Below, in pieces: positions 1-10,547 of a stretch of 64,000 bases of DNA. The notes below the pieces were generated by a model, which was not told where the DNA came from, did no database searches, and saw only the letters and a program-made list of their open reading frames with translations. The translations under genes were made by a program, and so were the position numbers. Numbering within the stretch: position 1 is the first letter of the stretch; every line of letters begins with the position of its first letter. The stretch covers positions 310,001 through 374,000 of the forward strand of contig WAID01000015.1 of assembly GCA_016584495.1 (NCBI GenBank), written 5' to 3'. Origin of the DNA: Celoporthe dispersa. Lineage: Eukaryota; Ascomycota; Sordariomycetes; Diaporthales; Cryphonectriaceae.

Positions 1-2
1 CC

Positions 3-53
3 AGCAGCAGCAACTCGACTGCCCGCCGGTCTGCCAAGGTCGTGCAGTTCTAA
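3..53 (+). CDS. possible 3' end of an upstream gene (partial)
   Basis: An open frame enters from the left edge and ends at a TAA at 51-53. The last 16 residues are Ser-rich, then basic, and end in KVVQF. The codons are GC-rich, like the real genes in this window. The piece is too short to name. It could equally be chance, because any random frame is open for this distance fairly often. Confidence 0.3.
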   Translation, partial: SSSNSTARRSAKVVQF

Positions 54-721
54 TTCAAACATTCTTGTACCGACGACACGGGTCATGACGCTGGCTTCGT
101 CAGGCGCGGAAGTAGGAGGTACTAGGAGATTAGGTGATGAGGCTGATGAAGCTGCTGCTGCTGCTGCTACTGCTGCTGCTGCTTGTTGATAATGATGATG
201 ATCGCTGTACACATATAGTACATATTCAGTCCTTTTTATATAATGTACACACGACTCTCCTTTTTAGAACTTCATTTCGAGCTAGTGTCCTGCGACTGCG
301 TGCTGTACATCGTGCATTCGTATCTGTCACAAGGTGGGTGTGGTCATGGGTTGCGGTCAAGCATGGCCGAGACAAAGGTGTCAGTCTTGGTCGTGACAGT
401 ATTTGCCTCTACCTACAGGTTCCTCGAGCCCTTTTGAGGCTGTAGATCAAGGTGACGTAAACGGATCGTAGCTGTGGAAACAGTGAATTATCTCGCTTTC
501 TTTTGTGGAATCCAGTAGTGCCCGTGCCCGTAAATCCTGTGCTCACGTCATGGGCATTAATGCCGTGTGTGTGTAGCCGGCCACTTTCTATTTCCAACGC
601 CCCATCCATCTATGCAGTGCTTGGGCAAAAGCCTGTGTACGTCCATGTGGCGAGCTCAGGTGGTGGATGATGCACTCTAATTCTCGGTAATGCTTGACAG
701 GACTCTCGGGGCCCTCGTCTT
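54..721. other. intergenic, left edge to MIM1
   Basis: No convincing gene is seen. It contains a short CTG/CTGCTG repeat near 146-182, and small open frames with no recognisable motif. It probably holds the 3' untranslated region of the left-edge gene and that of MIM1. Confidence 0.5.
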
Positions 722-1162
722 TCACTCCAAGCTGGCGATATCATCCAGGCCGGGCATCGGGTGGGCCGGCTTGTCACGCACCTCGATGCCCGGTCCGATG
801 GGGTGCCGTTGTCTTCTAGACGCTGGGAAGACCTATTCAGGCGTCCCCAAGTCAGCAACCGTCTTTCCAGATCGCAGCAGGCAGGTTACATACCCTGGTT
901 CCGCTCCAGCCTAACCTGAAGGCAGCCTCGTGGGCAAACAGCTCGCCGAAACCCAGCATCATGCCGTTGATAAAAGGCAGGACGAGGTTTATTGCGGCGC
1001 CACGTATAAGCCCCACAGGGTGGGAGGCTGGTAGAGTATGAGCGGGGGAGAGTTTGAGGAGGGTGACGCGGTCGAGATGTCTTCGGGGGAATACTGCTCG
1101 CTGTCTGAATGCATCGTCACGCCGGACTCGGCCATTGGGTTCGATGGTTCCTCTGAAGCCAT
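722..1162 (-). CDS. MIM1: Mim1/Tom13 mitochondrial outer-membrane import protein (one-base frame break)
   Basis: Mim1 helps insert alpha-helical proteins into the mitochondrial outer membrane and supports TOM assembly. Two exons are read: 1162-894 and 832-722, joined by a GTATGT...TAG intron; the product is about 126 residues, normal for filamentous fungi. The N-terminal third is polar (starts MASEEPSNP). It is followed by the motif SPPLILYQPPTLWG, one hydrophobic helix (INLVLPFINGMMLGFGELF), then AHEAAFRLGW and a basic tail ending SLE, all typical of the Tom13 family. The frame shifts inside the cccc run at 1011-1014: one more C on the + strand joins TLWG to LIRGAA. The upstream half on its own runs into TAA, so the break matters. 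It is divergent from SHP1, with about 660 bp between the starts. Identification is confident; whether the break is real is doubtful. Confidence 0.88.
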
Positions 1163-1822
1163 TGTAGCTTGGAGGTCGTCCGTGGATAGAGGGAGGATGG
1201 AGTGGAGAGGAGCAGGACAGGGCGCGCAGCCGTGTCAATGCGAGCGAGGATATCGTAGAGGATGTAGCCGTGGAGGCGTTGGTGGTGTTGTTGAGGAGAA
1301 GGAGGAGGGCGAGGTTGTCAAGTTGGCGGTGGAACCAAAGTGACTTGGGAGGTTACGTCGCTAGCTGTTGGTGTAGAGCTGCCTGCCGGGCTGCACTACG
1401 GGACACGGCACTGCAGTTTGAGTTGGGTTCAGGCGTGGGGCCCAGGCCTTGGGTGTGGCACTAGCTTCCATCCCCTCCACCAGATACCACAGCTTCCGTC
1501 ATAGCGGGGCGGTCGCTAAAATTGGGGCCACTGCGGGGGAGTCGTCGCCCTTTAGCTGCCTGCTGCTAGCCCAGCACACCTACCAGAGAGCCACCGCATT
1601 AGCAAGCCTGCTGGCATACAGTACTTTCTCTCGCTACAGCTTCAGGCTGGTCAGCTCCCTTTCTTCCCATCCTGCGAAGATTCCACACCCTCCCAGCTTC
1701 CCACCTTCAACACACACCCGGCCCGCGGTACTCTGCCCTTGATCTCGTACAGGAGCTGCTCTGGTCTCGTATCCCAAGAGGAAACCTGCTACAACCAGAC
1801 CACATCAACCACATTCGCCAGG
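1163..1822. promoter_or_regulatory. divergent promoter region MIM1/SHP1
   Basis: 660 bp between two start codons facing away from each other, so it must carry both promoters and 5' leaders. The SHP1-proximal part (about 1600-1820) is pyrimidine-rich with CTTTC and TTCTTCC tracts, as is common in fungal leaders. No clear TATA box is seen. Confidence 0.5.
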
Positions 1823-3205
1823 ATGGCGGAGCACGACGAGCTGGTGATGCAGTTCTGCGAGCTGACTGGAGCCAGTGCAGACAGGGTAACTTGCACCTTG
1901 GAACTCCCGCCAGCTTGAGAGCGCGCTAGTACTGACCTCTTCATCCTCACGGCAGGCTACTCAATATCTCACGGCTAGCAAATGGGACATCTCTGGTGCC
2001 GTTGCCGCGTTTTTCGCCGATGACGAGGAAGAAGCCGAGGAACCAGCTGCTGGCTCGGCCTCCCAGGCCACCGCCCCGGAAGACTACACCGGTCCCCGAA
2101 CCCTCGACGGTCGCCCTGCCCCAAAGTCCGCTGCCCAGTCCTCCGGTTCCTCCAAGAAGCCCGCCAAGAAGAAGGGTCTGGCCACCCTGGGATCCCTGCG
2201 CAGCGGCTCTGGTCACGATCACGATGACGACGAGGAGGATGACGATGATGACGACGACTCAGATCGCAAGGGACCCCGGGATCTGTTCGCTGGTGGTGAG
2301 AAGTCTGGTCTGGCTGTTCAGGATCCTGCGCGTCACAGTGCCGATCCTGAGCGCGTTATCAAGGACATTCTAGCCAAGGCAAAAGCGTACGTGATTCAGC
2401 CATAACACTGTTTAGAATGCATATATATATATACTGACGATACGTAAACAGCAATGCTAAGCGCGCGACCAGCGAGGAGGAAGCCCCCGGCCCGTCTCGT
2501 TCTTCCAACTTCCGCGGCGGCGGTGTCACCGTTGGCGGCGAGGGTACTGAGTCTCGTCGTATCCCTGATCCTCGCGGGCCCCCAGCGCGAGAGGAGCTCC
2601 CTACCGTGACACGGACTCTTCATCTCTGGCGCGATGGCTTCTCGATTGAGGATGGCCCTCTGCGCCGCTATTCGGATCCTGAGCACGCCATGGACCTGCA
2701 GATGATCCGGTCTGGCCGCGCCCCGCTCCACCTCATGGATGTTGAGCATGGCCAGCGGTGCGATGTGAGGCTACAGCAGCACGAGGAGGACTGGCATCAG
2801 CTGCCACGGATCTACCGACCCTTTGCGGGCCAGGGGCGGCGACTGGGAAGTCCCGTGCCCGGTGTTGGCAGCGGCTCATCGACACCTGCAGAGGCGGCCC
2901 CCACCGCCAGCGCTACGCAGGCCCCTCCTCAACCTGCGGCTCCATCCAACGTCGACAACAGCCAACCTACCGTTGCCATCCGGTTCCAGCTGCCCGACGG
3001 CTCCCGTCTCCCCGCCCGATTCAACCTCAGCAACACAATCGGCGATCTGTACCAGTTCGCTACCAACACATCACCCGAGATGAGGTCTCGTAGCTTCATC
3101 ATCCAGTCGACCTTCCCGAGCAAAGATCATACCGATAGAGAGCAGAAGCTAGAGGAGATTGATGCCTTCAAGCGAGGCGGAATTGCCGTCGTGAAGTGGG
3201 CCTAA
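1823..3205 (+). CDS. SHP1: Shp1/p47-type UBX protein, Cdc48 cofactor
   Basis: Substrate-recruiting cofactor of the Cdc48/p97 ATPase, with roles in membrane fusion, ubiquitin-dependent turnover and PP1 control. Three exons are read: 1823-1885, 1956-2386 and 2452-3205 (introns GTAACT...CAG and GTACGT...CAG), giving 415 residues. Domains in order are an N-terminal UBA (about 1-45, with FCELTGAS and WDISGAVAAFF), an acidic His/Asp stretch (about 110-125), a SEP domain (about 213-275, with LHLWRDGFSIEDGPLR) and a C-terminal UBX domain (about 334-415, starting PTVAIRFQLPDGSR). The order UBA-SEP-UBX is diagnostic of p47/Shp1. The start is fixed by the UBA and by an ATG close after the divergent promoter. 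No frame break was found. Confidence 0.95.
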
Positions 3206-4170
3206 GCATCTCGCTAGCAAACAACGGAATCGTAGTATGGAGACAGTAAAAGGATGACAGCAGGACCCTAAAGTGGCGAAGTTACGAGGCAATCGGGAAT
3301 CGATGTAAGGACGTGCAAGGGATTAAGAGGCGTCCGGTTGAGCAAGCATATGGTTGTGACAAGACCTGTGCTTGAGCTAGCAGGCAGGCAAGGCGTCAGT
3401 GGTGCTCGCAAGGTCGGTCGGCAATCGAAGAAACGGTGGGAGCACGGCGACTATGCAACCCGAGACCACAGGCAGGCATGAGGACCACCCCTTCATGAAT
3501 ACGATTGGTCTTTTGCTTGGAATTCCGCTAGAGATCGTGCCATGGGCTAGGGACGTCTCGATCGAATCGATGGATCGTTGACAGGAGTTTGGAGCATGAC
3601 ACACAAAGATGTCGGACACAGGGCATTCGGTCGGAATTAGAAGTTCACGATGCATAGACGGCATCGCTCTCTGCCGAGCGGTCAGAACATGATCCTCTCT
3701 CTCTATACCTCTCAACCCCCCTCTCTTGGTGTTTGCCGTCCTTTCTAGAATGTCGCGAACGTCCATATTGATCACATTTGAGGTGTATACCAATCCTTAA
3801 ATTGTTCATTCACCCAGACATGACATGATCATAGCGTTGCAGACACCGAGAGGGTTATACCGAAAGCAGCAGCATGTTTGGAGTCCTGAATCCGATCAAC
3901 GCCGACGTTGAATTTTACTTGTCTATGAAATCAAAATAGGAGGGGTATCATCCCTAGTAAACCTTCCAGCCCAGAACCGAGAAATCGCCTTGCCATGCCA
4001 TACGGTACGAAATGTAAAGAGAGAGCCCCTAGACCTAACCAAGCCTTTTTCCAACGGAGGAGCCTCCTCCTCTCCCTGCTTGATCATCATGATGTCGTGA
4101 GTACGTCCCTGAAATAAAATGGAAATGTTACAGGCCTGGCAGCCGTCCTACCTCCTCCTCGCCCTCCTCT
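3206..4170. other. intergenic between convergent SHP1 and GTR1
   Basis: 965 bp between two 3' ends. A 138-codon open frame on the minus strand (3377-3793) has no recognisable motif, and I do not regard it as a gene. The stretch should contain both 3' untranslated regions. Confidence 0.5.
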
Positions 4171-5547
4171 TTACGCAGCAGGGGCGGCAGCAGATCCGCC
4201 ATCTCTGGCGCTGAGGTCGCTATAGCCCTGGGCGGGCCCCTGCTCGTCGCCACTAAAGTCCAGGCCACCCATCGCGGCGGCAAGGCTGCCCTTAGCAGCG
4301 GCACCGGCACCAGCGGCGGGGGATTTGGGGTCCTTTGCGGGCGGGGAGTCGAGGCGCTCAAAGTGGGCGGCGGCGATCCTGGTGTTGAGCTTGGCGGCGT
4401 TGAGGCGGGCCTCGCCCGGGGGCAGGACGAGCTGGATGTAGGTGTTGGTGGTGAAGGTCATGATGACGAAGCTGAAGAGGGTGCCGAGGGTGAGCTGGAA
4501 CTCCTTGAACTGGTCCGAGTTGCGGCTGGTGCCGGACCAGGCGGCGAGGCGGTTCTTGAAGGTCTTCATGACGTTGCTGAGGCGCTCCTCGCGGTCGCGG
4601 TGGGGGTTGCGGGCGGCCTCGTCCGACTTCCAGGTGGAGACGACCAGGAAGCTGGTGCGCTCGTACAGGAAGATCTCCTCGGCCTCGATGGCCTGGCCCA
4701 GGGCGCCCAGCTCGCGCTCGATGATGGCCAGGTTGGGGATGAGGTCGTGGATGATGCTGGACCAGGCCTTGTACAGCGACTGGTCCCAGATGGAGGTGGC
4801 AAGGGCTGGATGTCCATCCGCGCGGGGCCGGCGGAGGCCATGTTCTGCAGGGCCTCGGCCGTCTTGTGGCGCACGAGGCGCACGCGCTCGTTGAAGACGG
4901 CCTCCTTGGTGTTGGGCATGACTAGGTCCATCTTGTGGATGAGCACAAAGACCTTGGCCGAGGGCGAGTACTGGGCCAGCGCGGAGACGATGGAGACGTA
5001 GGTGGCCAGGTCGCGGTCGATGTCGCGGGACTCCATGTCGAAGACGTAGATGAGCACGCCCACGGAGCTGAAGACGTGTGCCCGCTGCTGGTTGATGTAG
5101 TTCTCCATGAAGGCCTCCCTGGCCGCCGCAGTCCCAGAGGTTGAGGGTCAGGTTGCCGAGGAACTTGACGTGCGACAGGTCGACATCGATGGTCGCGCCG
5201 CTTTGTTGGTCACACAGTCAGCAGGCATCACCAGCGGGCGTTCCATCGTCATGAGGACGGGTACGTCAGACAGTCAGGGTGGAGGAGGGGGAGGAGGAGG
5301 AGGAGGAAGAAGAAGGAAGGGAAGAGAAAGAGGAGGACGCACAGGCGTCGCGTGTCGACGGCAAGGTAATTGGAGAATATTATGCTCCTCATACTGGACT
5401 TGCCCGACCCGCTCTTGCCCATCAGCAGGACCTTTCTCTTCTTGGTCTTCTTGATCTCGGCAGCAGGACCAGAGACCAGGTGGGTGGAGGACGACGACGA
5501 GGGAGCAGCAGCCGCGCCAGGCGGAAGCCGCGCGCGAGATGGTCCAT
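4171..5547 (-). CDS. GTR1: Gtr1/RagA-type GTPase (two one-base frame breaks; start uncertain)
   Basis: Small GTPase that, with Gtr2, signals amino-acid supply to TORC1 at the vacuole. Exon 1 ends at 5343, and a 142-bp intron (GTGCGT...AAAG) leads to exon 2 at 5200. The P-loop [11 protein letters not shown], switch I (RRLGATIDVD), switch II (NLWDCGG) and the G4 motif IHKMD are present, followed by the roadblock-like C-terminal half ([34 protein letters not shown]) and an Ala/Gly-rich tail. Two breaks of opposite sign occur: an extra base in the ccc run at 5117-5119, just after DCGGQ, and a missing base at 4800/4801, before ATSIWDQ. About 105 codons between them lie in a different frame. No in-frame ATG lies upstream of the P-loop. 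The nearest ATG, at 5547, would need another one-base change, so the true start is not resolved. Confidence 0.88.
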
Positions 5548-6494
5548 CTCGAGTTGTGGTGGTGTGAGAGGAAGAAGAATTGACTCCGAGGAGCCAGCCG
5601 ACCCGTGAAGCTCTCGATCCCGACGAGGATGGAGAAGGTAAAGGTGCAAGGCAGAGCGGGCGCAGCGTTGGTGTGGCAGCTGCTCTTCTCGGCTATGGGC
5701 TGTGGTGTGTGCGCGTGTGTGTCATTGGGTTCAGGCTACGCAAACGAGCCCGTTGGGGATGAGATTAGGATGAGAGCTGTCATTGTGGCACAGCTGTGGC
5801 TGAAAAACAGTATTGGCGTCACCGGAGATAACAATTGCTTGGATCTTTTTAAGTCCGAGATGTGGCGTTTCTGATCTCCCTCCTTCGGCTGTAGACAGCA
5901 AGTTATTAGCTCTTAAAATGATGTGGAGTGTAAGATTATACATGTATGAAGATTGCAAACTAGGCAGGTTACCACGTATACCATGTCGAATCCCAACAGG
6001 TTATGTCCAGTGCAGGATTTCTGAGGACCTACTTGCAGCATTCCAACTATTAATTATTGCTATTATTTCCTTGGATCGTGACGGGATTTGTCAGGACGCC
6101 AGGCAGAGTCACAATGATTTCGATGGGAGCGAAGGTCTGATTGATTTCTGGTAGGTGTCTGCCGATACAGAGACTGCTTCTTGCAGCGTGCAAGAACTGT
6201 CAGAGCGGAGCGCTGGCATAGTGACAGCTGAAACGTCAGTCTCTATTTACACTGGACTCAGGGCTGTCTTGAGTGCTCTATAGACCTCACCGGCGAGCAG
6301 GAGGTAAACTGAAGGGAAAGGGTAATCTGGATTGTGGTGGCGTAATGGAAATAACAATACTATTCAAGGCCGTTATACCCTCACGCGTAGGGGGTCTGAG
6401 GCGCGCTGGTGACAGATGGGTCTTTCTCTTTACAACCACGCCTAGACCCTGTTGCGAGACCGCCGAGCATGTCTTCCGCATCGCGCCAGCCGGT
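5548..6494. other. intergenic
   Basis: About 950 bp upstream of GTR1 and downstream of the next minus-strand gene. No coding signal is seen. The base composition is less GC-rich than in the genes. Confidence 0.45.
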
Positions 6495-7868
6495 TCATTT
6501 CCGCTTTCCGCCGTGAGCCCTCCTCTTTTTCCGTATTTCGGGCTTTGTTTCGTGCAGTGGGTCGTTCTTGTATAAATCAGAAGAGCCGTACGGGTTGTGG
6601 TCCGCCTGGTTGCTCGTTGCTGGAAGCATTGCGCCGCCGTACATGGGATCCAGAGCAACTCCAACGTCCTGTCCAGAGGCATATCGACTGCTGCCCTGGG
6701 CTGGTATTCCACCTGCTTCACATGATCCTTCACTGGGATACACAGCGTCTCCTGCATCCATGCCGTATGCTTCCGGCCCGTAATAGTTCTGGCCTGGATA
6801 CCCACCCTGATATGAGACATTTCCTGTGGTCTGTCGGTAATTGTGATCCGATCCCGACCCCGAGCCACTATACCCAAGGGAATTCTTTCCAGGGTATCTA
6901 GCACCCCTTGCTGAGAGTTTCCTTCTCTCCTGCTCCCACCGAGCAGAATCGTTCTTGATATCTTGGACCATCTCCTATGAGTTCGATGTTTTAGTTTGGA
7001 GCAATATCGTTTGGATCTAGAAATACATACGGCAGTCAGAGATTCAGAGGCGATGACCCGGTAGCCTCGCATCGTTTGGCCAGTGGCTGGATCCTGAAGG
7101 GGGTCTCACATTAGTATGCCATTTGCTACCTTGGTATCATCACCATAGCGCGCGGATTTATGGGGAGGAGTCGAGTCCGTCATACATCGTATTTTGTAGT
7201 TCGAACAAGCGCATCGTCCCCAAGATAGTAGCAAATATCAGCAGTGATGACCTCTTGATTTATCCCATCACGAGGGACGAAATATTCTCTCTGCCTCGGT
7301 GGCGGCACGCCTGAGCTCCAGGTGGACTTGGAAGAGCCTTGAGGCGGAAGACCCACGCCTGACTTTGGATCTGTACGGTCGCCTCGGATCCGGCAGGCAC
7401 AGTTCCATCCGTTGCAGAGTGGACACCCTCCAGCCTTGTTTGACGACCCGGAGGAAGCTTGCTCGGCCGCGGTCGACGAGGCTGAAGCTTGGGGCGGGAC
7501 TGGGTCCTGGGGAACTGGTATTGTCGCAGGTTTCTTCACCCTGCCCCACGCCATGTGGCCAGTTGGTTCCGTGAATTCAAAGTCATTGTCAATGAGAGGA
7601 TCGTACGGCTCGGGGATCTCGGTATCACTCACGTCGCCGGCAGACGACGGTAATGATGAGCCGTAGTCGGGCTGGGTGCCCAATGGACTAGAAGAAGGTT
7701 CCATTCTCCCCTGTCTCGAGCCTTAACAGACTGATTCTCAGAAGAGATAGAATAATATTGCAGCAAATAGAAGTTCTGAGATATAAGACACACCTGTTGC
7801 GACCCAAGCCCATATGCCGAACCGCTGCCAGCCGTGGCCTTCTGCCCGCTCCTTGACGAACGAGGCAT
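6495..7868 (-). CDS. unknown protein with a CxxC...CxC cluster
   Basis: Not recognised as a named family. Four exons are read: 7868-7794, 7710-7186, 7093-7031 and 6974-6495, with clean GT-AG introns in matching phase, giving 380 residues. The start MPRSSRSG fits a short Ser/Gly-rich head. Features are an acidic segment (EIPEPYDPLIDNDFEF), a Cys cluster CPLCNGWNCAC at about 121-131 (C-x2-C-x4-C-x-C, which could bind a metal), a central YFVPRDGINQEVI patch, then KNDSARWEQERR (a likely helix). The tail is Gly/Ser/Tyr-rich and low in complexity and ends in a basic KKRRAHGGKRK, a possible nuclear signal. The exon structure preserves the frame throughout, which argues it is real. Function is unknown; a nuclear role is only an inference. 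Confidence 0.7.
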
Positions 7869-8358
7869 GGAGTACAACCGCCCTGTGCGTTATTATCCAG
7901 AGTTGACAACGTGAGAAATTTCAAGCTACCGGGTTCGGGCGAGGGCGAGTGGTTATCAGATGGTTCGATGGACCCGGGCGTGTCAATTGAATTTAAGGCT
8001 GCGTAGGAGAGACCTCTAGAGCGGGGGTGGTGGCGAGGGGGCTTTGCCTGATCTCTGCCCAAAAGGCATCGGCGACACTGCGATCAACCACTTGCTTCCT
8101 CGATTGGTTGCGGCCTCAGGTTCTTGCCACCACCCCCCCCCCCCCTCCTCTCCCTCCCAGATCCCCCAACCACGTGGACGTGCAGCCCAACCGCTCTAAA
8201 ATCTTACCACTCTACTTCAGCGTGGTGATGTAGGGGCGGGGAAATCGCTAGTAAGGCTGCGCAAAGGTCATGCCCTCCCACTTGAAAACCAGAAGAGACT
8301 GATCAACTTCGCGCGCCCGCCGTGTACCGGGTTAGCAACAAGCACGCAGACAGATGCA
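7869..8358. promoter_or_regulatory. divergent intergenic region
   Basis: 490 bp between the minus-strand Cys-cluster gene and the plus-strand DUF6594 gene, so it should hold both promoters. A C-rich run (about 8133-8143) and pyrimidine stretches are present. No clear TATA box is seen. Confidence 0.4.
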
Positions 8359-9504
8359 ATGGCCGACTTACCTTCACATGAAACTCATGAGGTCGTGAGC
8401 CCAAGACTGGACTCATCACAGTCATCACCGGGCACCACAGTACAACAGCCGTCTCAGACGGCAAGCAGCTATCACCAGTCGAGCCCAGGTGATTATGAAA
8501 GGAAGCGCTGGTAAGGCAATACTCCTCACGCAGGACGCCGGACCACACTAATCTGGGTCTTCACACAGGAAATACATGGGTTACCCGAAATTTACTGCCT
8601 TCCTCGCTTCTGAAGACGACTTCTTTGTATTGCGCCGTTTTGATAGACTTCACTGCAGGGTTCTTCTGAAGCTCCAAGATAACCTGACCGTGCTGGAAAC
8701 ACGCCTCGACCAGTTGGATATAGGGATGGCGAGTCCGGACGGGCCAGATCGGAACAATTCGTCGTTGCGGCTAGACACACGAGAAAGAACCGACCTGCTC
8801 GAAGAGATCCAACAAAGAACACAGGAATATGGTGAGATCGCGATCAAGTGTGAGCATGACAAACATCCCCGGCCCAGGCTGACATTAATCAACCACGAGA
8901 AAGACGCATTTGTTCGAGACTACACTTTCCTCAAAGGAAGGCTGGGGGCGCCCAAGACCAACATTCAAAATGTTCAGCAATGGCTCGAGAACAACAATGG
9001 GGCAGTAGATGAGAAAGAAACATCATTTGCGTACGAAAAGGATTTGTTCGTTATATCGAGCACAGGAAAATCCTCGATAAGGCGATTTTTCGAGCAGGAG
9101 ATCCTCTCCCGGATCTTCGACTTCCTAGGCACCGGAACCAAGTCACCGCCTCGACAAGGACCTTTCGGTCCGGGACCTATGGAAGTGAGGGGCGACGATA
9201 GCCAAGTGGATAATCTTGCAAAGGTCTCCATTTTCTCGGCTGCTCTCGTGATGCTTATCGCTCCTCTATGGGTTCTTGTCGTCCTCCAAAACATATATTA
9301 TAAACTCGCTGTCATTACAGCATTTTCTATTCTTTTTCTCGCGGTGATGAATTGGGGGACCCTAGCGAGACCTTTTGAGATCTTGGCTGCCATGGCCGGG
9401 TACGTTTGACTTGTTGCTTCCAGCTGACCAGACAAGTCTAATCCAGATGCAGATATTGTGCCGTTCTTGTAGTATTCCTACAAATTAGTTCGCCTCCCGC
9501 TTGA
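8359..9504 (+). CDS. DUF6594-type fungal membrane protein
   Basis: Three exons are read: 8359-8510, 8569-9399 and 9447-9504, giving 346 residues. The head is Ser/Gln-rich. It is followed by the family core YMGYPKFTAFLASEDDFFVLRRF, helical segments (LLKLQDNLTVLETRLDQLD and LLEEIQQRTQEYGEIAIK), and three closely spaced hydrophobic stretches at the C-terminus (SIFSAALVMLIAPLWVLVVL; LAVITAFSILFLAVMNWG; CAVLVVFLQ). This layout of a coiled N-terminal half and a C-terminal membrane bundle is typical of DUF6594 proteins, a large fungal family without a firm function. The last intron (GTACGT...CCAG at 9400-9446) is accepted because it extends the final membrane segment. Without it the frame would stop at 9409. 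Confidence 0.82.
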
Positions 9505-9899
9505 GTGCTTAATGTCAAGTACATCGGTGCTGCTTCGGAGGTCTAGGTGACTATCTACCCTGTCTCTTCTATCGGATCATATGCTGATATTTATGCAGTA
9601 CATGTCCAGCACGCGTCCTTCCCCCAGCCCCAAGCAAGGCGACCTTGCATCTCGAACCGTCAAATAGTGCAACTGAAAGAAAAGGTGAATCTTTCTATGA
9701 GCTTGGAACGATTGAAAAGTCGTTGTTCTATGAAAGAATGAAAGAATGAAAGAGTGAAAAGCGTACAGAAATGCTGATTTAAATATACAGAAAAGCCAGG
9801 ATTTCCCCACACATCCCCCAATTTCTTGCAACTGGAATAAGAAATTCAGCTTTAGTGCTTGCTATAACTTCTGTTATGATCCATCCAACATGCAGGTCA
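9505..9899. other. intergenic, downstream of the DUF6594 gene
   Basis: No gene is seen. A short direct repeat of gaatgaaaga/gagtgaaaag lies near 9730-9760. Base composition drifts toward AT before the island that follows. Confidence 0.4.
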
Positions 9900-10400
9900 C
9901 GACAGTAACAAGGACAAGCACCAAAGCCACCCGGAACAGAACTACAGAAACTCAGAATCCAATACTCTGGTACAAAATAGAAATAGGCACAATAATATTG
10001 CCCAGAGTCAGAATTATAAAAGGGTGGATTATTAGGATTACTAATAATCTAAATAAGCTATGTTGCAAAGCGAAATATATAAATATATTTATTATTTCAA
10101 AAAAATTATTATATATGATTTTTTAATTACAAATTTAAATATCACTCCAAGTATAGGTAATAGCTTTATTATTAATGATATATCATAGAAATACTTAATA
10201 TAATTTCAATATTGCTTATATTAATATAGTTAAAACAACCTAGAGGAAAGGGCTGGAGTTGTCTCTGCTGATCCGTAATGAATAGAATTTAGAGAAAGCA
10301 GTTGATTTGATAAAAGATTTTCAGGGGTTCAACGAGAAAGCTTATGAGTTTCCATGTGAGTTATTACTATGAATAGGTTAATATTTATATCTTATAAAAC
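9900..10400. repeat. AT-rich island, possible decayed repeat
   Basis: A sharp drop in GC is visible, most extreme from about 10010 to 10230, where long runs of A and T and many TpA steps occur (for example around 10071-10200). No open frame of note is present. Such islands in ascomycetes usually derive from transposons mutated by RIP, but I see no recognisable transposase or LTR, so the origin is inferred from composition only. It ends abruptly at a perfect inverted repeat at 10405-10422. Confidence 0.5.
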
Positions 10401-10404
10401 TTTG

Positions 10405-10422
10405 AGCCCGACGAGTCGGGCT
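10405..10422. repeat. perfect 8-bp inverted repeat at the AT/GC boundary
   Basis: The arms are agcccgac and gtcgggct with a 2-base loop. It marks the switch from AT-rich to normal composition just downstream of the GH92 gene. It could be a hairpin in the 3' region or a remnant element end. Confidence 0.5.
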
Positions 10423-10547
10423 TCGGATTGGGCGGGGCAATCTGGCCATCACGGAAATTACAAGATCAATAATGATACTAAATAGTATTCATCTTGACCA
10501 TCGTGGTGTGTCCTGCGTGTAGTACTGTTCGGAATACCTACACCAAC

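Noticed and set aside
3377..3793. 138-codon open frame downstream of SHP1
   Set aside because: No motif, no codon bias like the neighbours, and it lies where the two convergent 3' ends should be.
6287..7072. 261-codon open frame overlapping the Cys-cluster gene
   Set aside because: It reads through two introns in a shifted frame; the spliced gene explains the region with conserved phases.
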